Shown here one piece after another: positions 5,495 to 7,141 of a stretch of 7,141 nt of DNA. The translations under genes were made by a program, and so were the position numbers. The DNA comes from Pseudomonadota bacterium. Lineage in GTDB: Bacteria; Desulfobacterota; JADFVX01. The notes under the pieces are model-generated. The model worked only from the letters and a program-made list of their open reading frames with translations. It was not told where the DNA came from and did no database searches. Location: assembly GCA_015222555.1 (NCBI GenBank), contig JADFVM010000241.1, positions 1 through 7,141 of the forward strand. Direction: 5' to 3'. Position 1 is the first letter of the stretch; each line of letters opens with the position of its first letter.

Positions 5495-6391
5495 ATGTTG
5501 GCGACTGAAACCGAATCGAAGAGGCTTCCTGACTGGCTGAAGAGACCGCCGGGCAAAGGGGATCGTGTAAAAACAGTTAAGGGTGTCTTGAGGAAAAATG
5601 CCTTGCATACCGTATGCGAAGAAGCACGTTGTCCCAACCTGGGAGAATGTTTTGAAAAAAGGCAGGCAACCTTTCTTATTCTTGGAGAAAATTGCACGAG
5701 AAATTGCGGTTTTTGTTCCATCAGCAATGCGCCCCCCAGGCAGCTGGATCCTGATGAACCATCCAGGGTTGCCGAGGCCGCTAAAAAAATGGGCCTCAAT
5801 TATGTGGTAGTCACATCCGTAACGAGAGATGATCTGCCTGACGGCGGAGCGAGGCATTTTGCTGAAACAATCGGTGAAATAAAAAAAATCAGGGATGGTA
5901 TATATGTAGAGGTATTGACGCCTGATTTTGGCGGCGATCTCAATGCCGTAGACAGGGTCTGCAAGGCCGCACCTGAAGTCTATAACCACAATATTGAGAC
6001 GGTTCCTGATCTCTACAGTAAGGTTCGGCCTCAAGCAGATTACACAGGCTCGCTGACTCTTATTAATTATGTCAAGAAACACTTCCCTCATATAACAACC
6101 AAGTCCGGCCTTATGCTCGGCCTGGGAGAAAAGAAAAGGGATATATTAAAGACATTAGAGGATCTAAAAGAGGCGGGTTGTGATCTGGTAACAATCGGCC
6201 AGTATATGAGACCGACTAAAAAAAATCTGCCCGTCGTGGAGTATATTCATCCCGACCTCTTTGATGAGCTTGAAAGGGCAGGAAAAAAAATGGGATTTAC
6301 CGGCATTTATGCAGGGCCTTTGATCAGAAGCTCCTTTAATGCCGAATATTTTAATAAAGAGGTTACTGTTGGAAGAATTTTACAGAATTAA
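5495..6391 (+). CDS. lipA: Lipoyl synthase (radical SAM)
   Basis: LipA inserts two sulfur atoms into protein-bound octanoyl groups to form lipoyl cofactor for 2-oxoacid dehydrogenases and the glycine cleavage system. The 298-residue product has the auxiliary-cluster motif C-x4-C-x5-C (C41, C46, C52), the radical-SAM motif C-x3-C-x2-C (C67, C71, C74) and the C-terminal RSSF (278-281) that contains the cluster-ligating serine. TSVTRDDLPDGGA and NHNIETVP are also characteristic. The ATG at 5495 is the likely start: an in-frame TAA at 5480-5482 blocks extension and the only near alternative is the adjacent TTG at 5498. The nearest purine-rich match, GGAG at 5476-5479, is 15 nt away, rather far. 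The 3' end overlaps alaC by 23 bp and carries its Shine-Dalgarno. No lipB is next to it. Confidence 0.98.
   Translation: MLATETESKRLPDWLKRPPGKGDRVKTVKGVLRKNALHTVCEEARCPNLGECFEKRQATFLILGENCTRNCGFCSISNAPPRQLDPDEPSRVAEAAKKMGLNYVVVTSVTRDDLPDGGARHFAETIGEIKKIRDGIYVEVLTPDFGGDLNAVDRVCKAAPEVYNHNIETVPDLYSKVRPQADYTGSLTLINYVKKHFPHITTKSGLMLGLGEKKRDILKTLEDLKEAGCDLVTIGQYMRPTKKNLPVVEYIHPDLFDELERAGKKMGFTGIYAGPLIRSSFNAEYFNKEVTVGRILQN
6357..6363 (+). promoter_or_regulatory. Ribosome binding site deciding the TTG start of alaC
   Basis: AAGAGGT lies within the last codons of lipA, ending 5 nt before the TTG at 6369. This spacing and the match of the resulting N-terminus to AlaC proteins make TTG 6369 the preferred start. 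The CTG at 6366 is too close to the site and a less common start codon. Confidence 0.65.
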
Positions 6392-7141
6392 GCGGCTTCC
6401 GCCCTATATCTTTGACATTGTAAATAAGTACAAACTGGAAAAAAGACGCCAGGGTGAGGATATAATTGACTTCGGCATCGGCAACCCCGACAATCCGACG
6501 CCGCCCCATATTGTTAACAAACTGATAGAAGCGGCGCAGGATCCGAGGAATCACCGCTACTCCCTTTCAAAGGGGATCTTCGGCCTAAGAAAGGCGATTG
6601 CCAGCTGGTATAAAAGAAGGTTTGATGTGGACATAGATCCCGAGACGGAGGCTATCGCCACATTGGGATCCAAGGAAGGCCTGTCTCACCTGGCCATGGC
6701 GATTATCGGACCGGGCGATGTGGTATTGGTGCCCAATCCTTCATATCCCATCCATTCCTATGGCGTCATCATTGCCGGGGGAGATGTAAGAAGTATTCCA
6801 ACGGGACCAAACAGGGATTTTTTCGAAGACCTTCAGGAGGCCTATAAACAAAGCTGGCCAAGACCGAAGGTGCTCCTCCTCAATTTTCCTCACAATCCGA
6901 CTACAGCTGTCGTTGAACTCGATTTTTTTGAAAAAGTCGTTGCCTTTGCAAAGGAAAACGACCTCATCGTTATTCATGATCTGGCCTATGCTGATATTGT
7001 TTTCGACGGCTATCAGGCGCCCAGTTTTCTGCAAGTGCCGGGCGCTAAAGATGTAGGTGTAGAGTTTTTCACCCTTTCAAAGAGCTACAATATGCCCGGC
7101 TGGCGAGTCGGTTTTTGTGTAGGGAACGAGAGGATCGTTCA
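6369..7141 (+). CDS. alaC: Alanine aminotransferase AlaC-type, 5' part (3' end outside window)
   Basis: This PLP-dependent class I aminotransferase is probably glutamate-pyruvate transaminase, making alanine. The plus-strand frame is open from 6369 to the window end (257 complete codons). The translation starts MEEFYRIKRLPPYIFDIV and has IIDFGIGNPD (32-41), LGSKEG (99-104), VPNPSYPIHSYG (121-132), HNPT (175-178), IHDLAYADI (202-210) and the Schiff-base lysine K238 in FFTLSKSYNMPGWRVGF. The block RIKRLPPY, GSKEG and FFTLSKSYNM strongly resembles E. coli AlaC as I remember it. LL-diaminopimelate aminotransferase is the closest alternative. No ATG fits. The start is TTG at 6369, with GAGG at 6359-6362 6 nt before it, inside lipA. 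The 23-bp overlap suggests translational coupling with lipA. About one third of the protein is missing to the right. Confidence 0.92.
   Translation, partial: MEEFYRIKRLPPYIFDIVNKYKLEKRRQGEDIIDFGIGNPDNPTPPHIVNKLIEAAQDPRNHRYSLSKGIFGLRKAIASWYKRRFDVDIDPETEAIATLGSKEGLSHLAMAIIGPGDVVLVPNPSYPIHSYGVIIAGGDVRSIPTGPNRDFFEDLQEAYKQSWPRPKVLLLNFPHNPTTAVVELDFFEKVVAFAKENDLIVIHDLAYADIVFDGYQAPSFLQVPGAKDVGVEFFTLSKSYNMPGWRVGFCVGNERIV

Noticed and set aside
5429..6091. Open frame of 220 codons on the minus strand opposite lipA, plus another of 125 codons at 5422-5799
   Set aside because: They lie antisense to a fully intact lipA, show low-complexity Cys/Phe/Arg-rich translations with no recognisable domain, and lack a good ribosome site.
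6741..7034. Minus-strand open frame of 97 codons opposite alaC
   Set aside because: It is antisense to an intact aminotransferase frame with all active-site motifs, and no family is recognisable.

Overview
The window (about 7.1 kb, moderate GC) looks like chromosomal housekeeping sequence from an anaerobic or microaerophilic Gram-negative bacterium. My best guess is a deltaproteobacterial-type (Desulfobacterota-like) organism. This rests on an overall impression of the AlaC, aspartase and LipA sequences and on the rubredoxin gene. It is not a database result. I see no transposase, phage gene, CRISPR array, tRNA or rRNA.

Layout, left to right. (1) Positions 1-2698, plus strand: the 3' part of hom (homoserine dehydrogenase), then purD and purE. 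Each junction is a 4-bp ATGA overlap, so this is a tightly coupled operon joining threonine/methionine synthesis to purine synthesis. A 9-bp perfect hairpin spans the purE stop codon. (2) Positions 2710-4303, minus strand: a 53-residue rubredoxin gene and, upstream of it, an aspartase/fumarase-superfamily gene, most likely aspA. (3) Positions 4435-5264, minus strand: an ECF-type RNA polymerase sigma factor followed 11 nt later by a short zinc-finger anti-sigma protein without a membrane segment. (4) Positions 5495-7141, plus strand: lipA (lipoyl synthase), overlapped by an alaC-type alanine aminotransferase that starts at a TTG codon and runs off the window.

Functionally the region leans to aspartate and alanine nitrogen metabolism: Hom uses aspartate semialdehyde, AspA releases ammonia from aspartate, and AlaC makes alanine from pyruvate. 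Purine synthesis, a lipoyl-cofactor enzyme, a small electron carrier and a regulatory sigma/anti-sigma pair sit alongside.

The most unusual structure is a pair of related 40-bp palindromic repeats in the same orientation. They lie exactly at the 3' ends of the two minus-strand genes aspA and the anti-sigma gene. In both places similarity begins at the TAG stop codon, so the element appears to supply or abut the stop. The two copies bracket aspA with its upstream region. This looks like a REP/MITE-like dispersed palindrome with a preference for gene ends, and it is the best candidate here for something undescribed.
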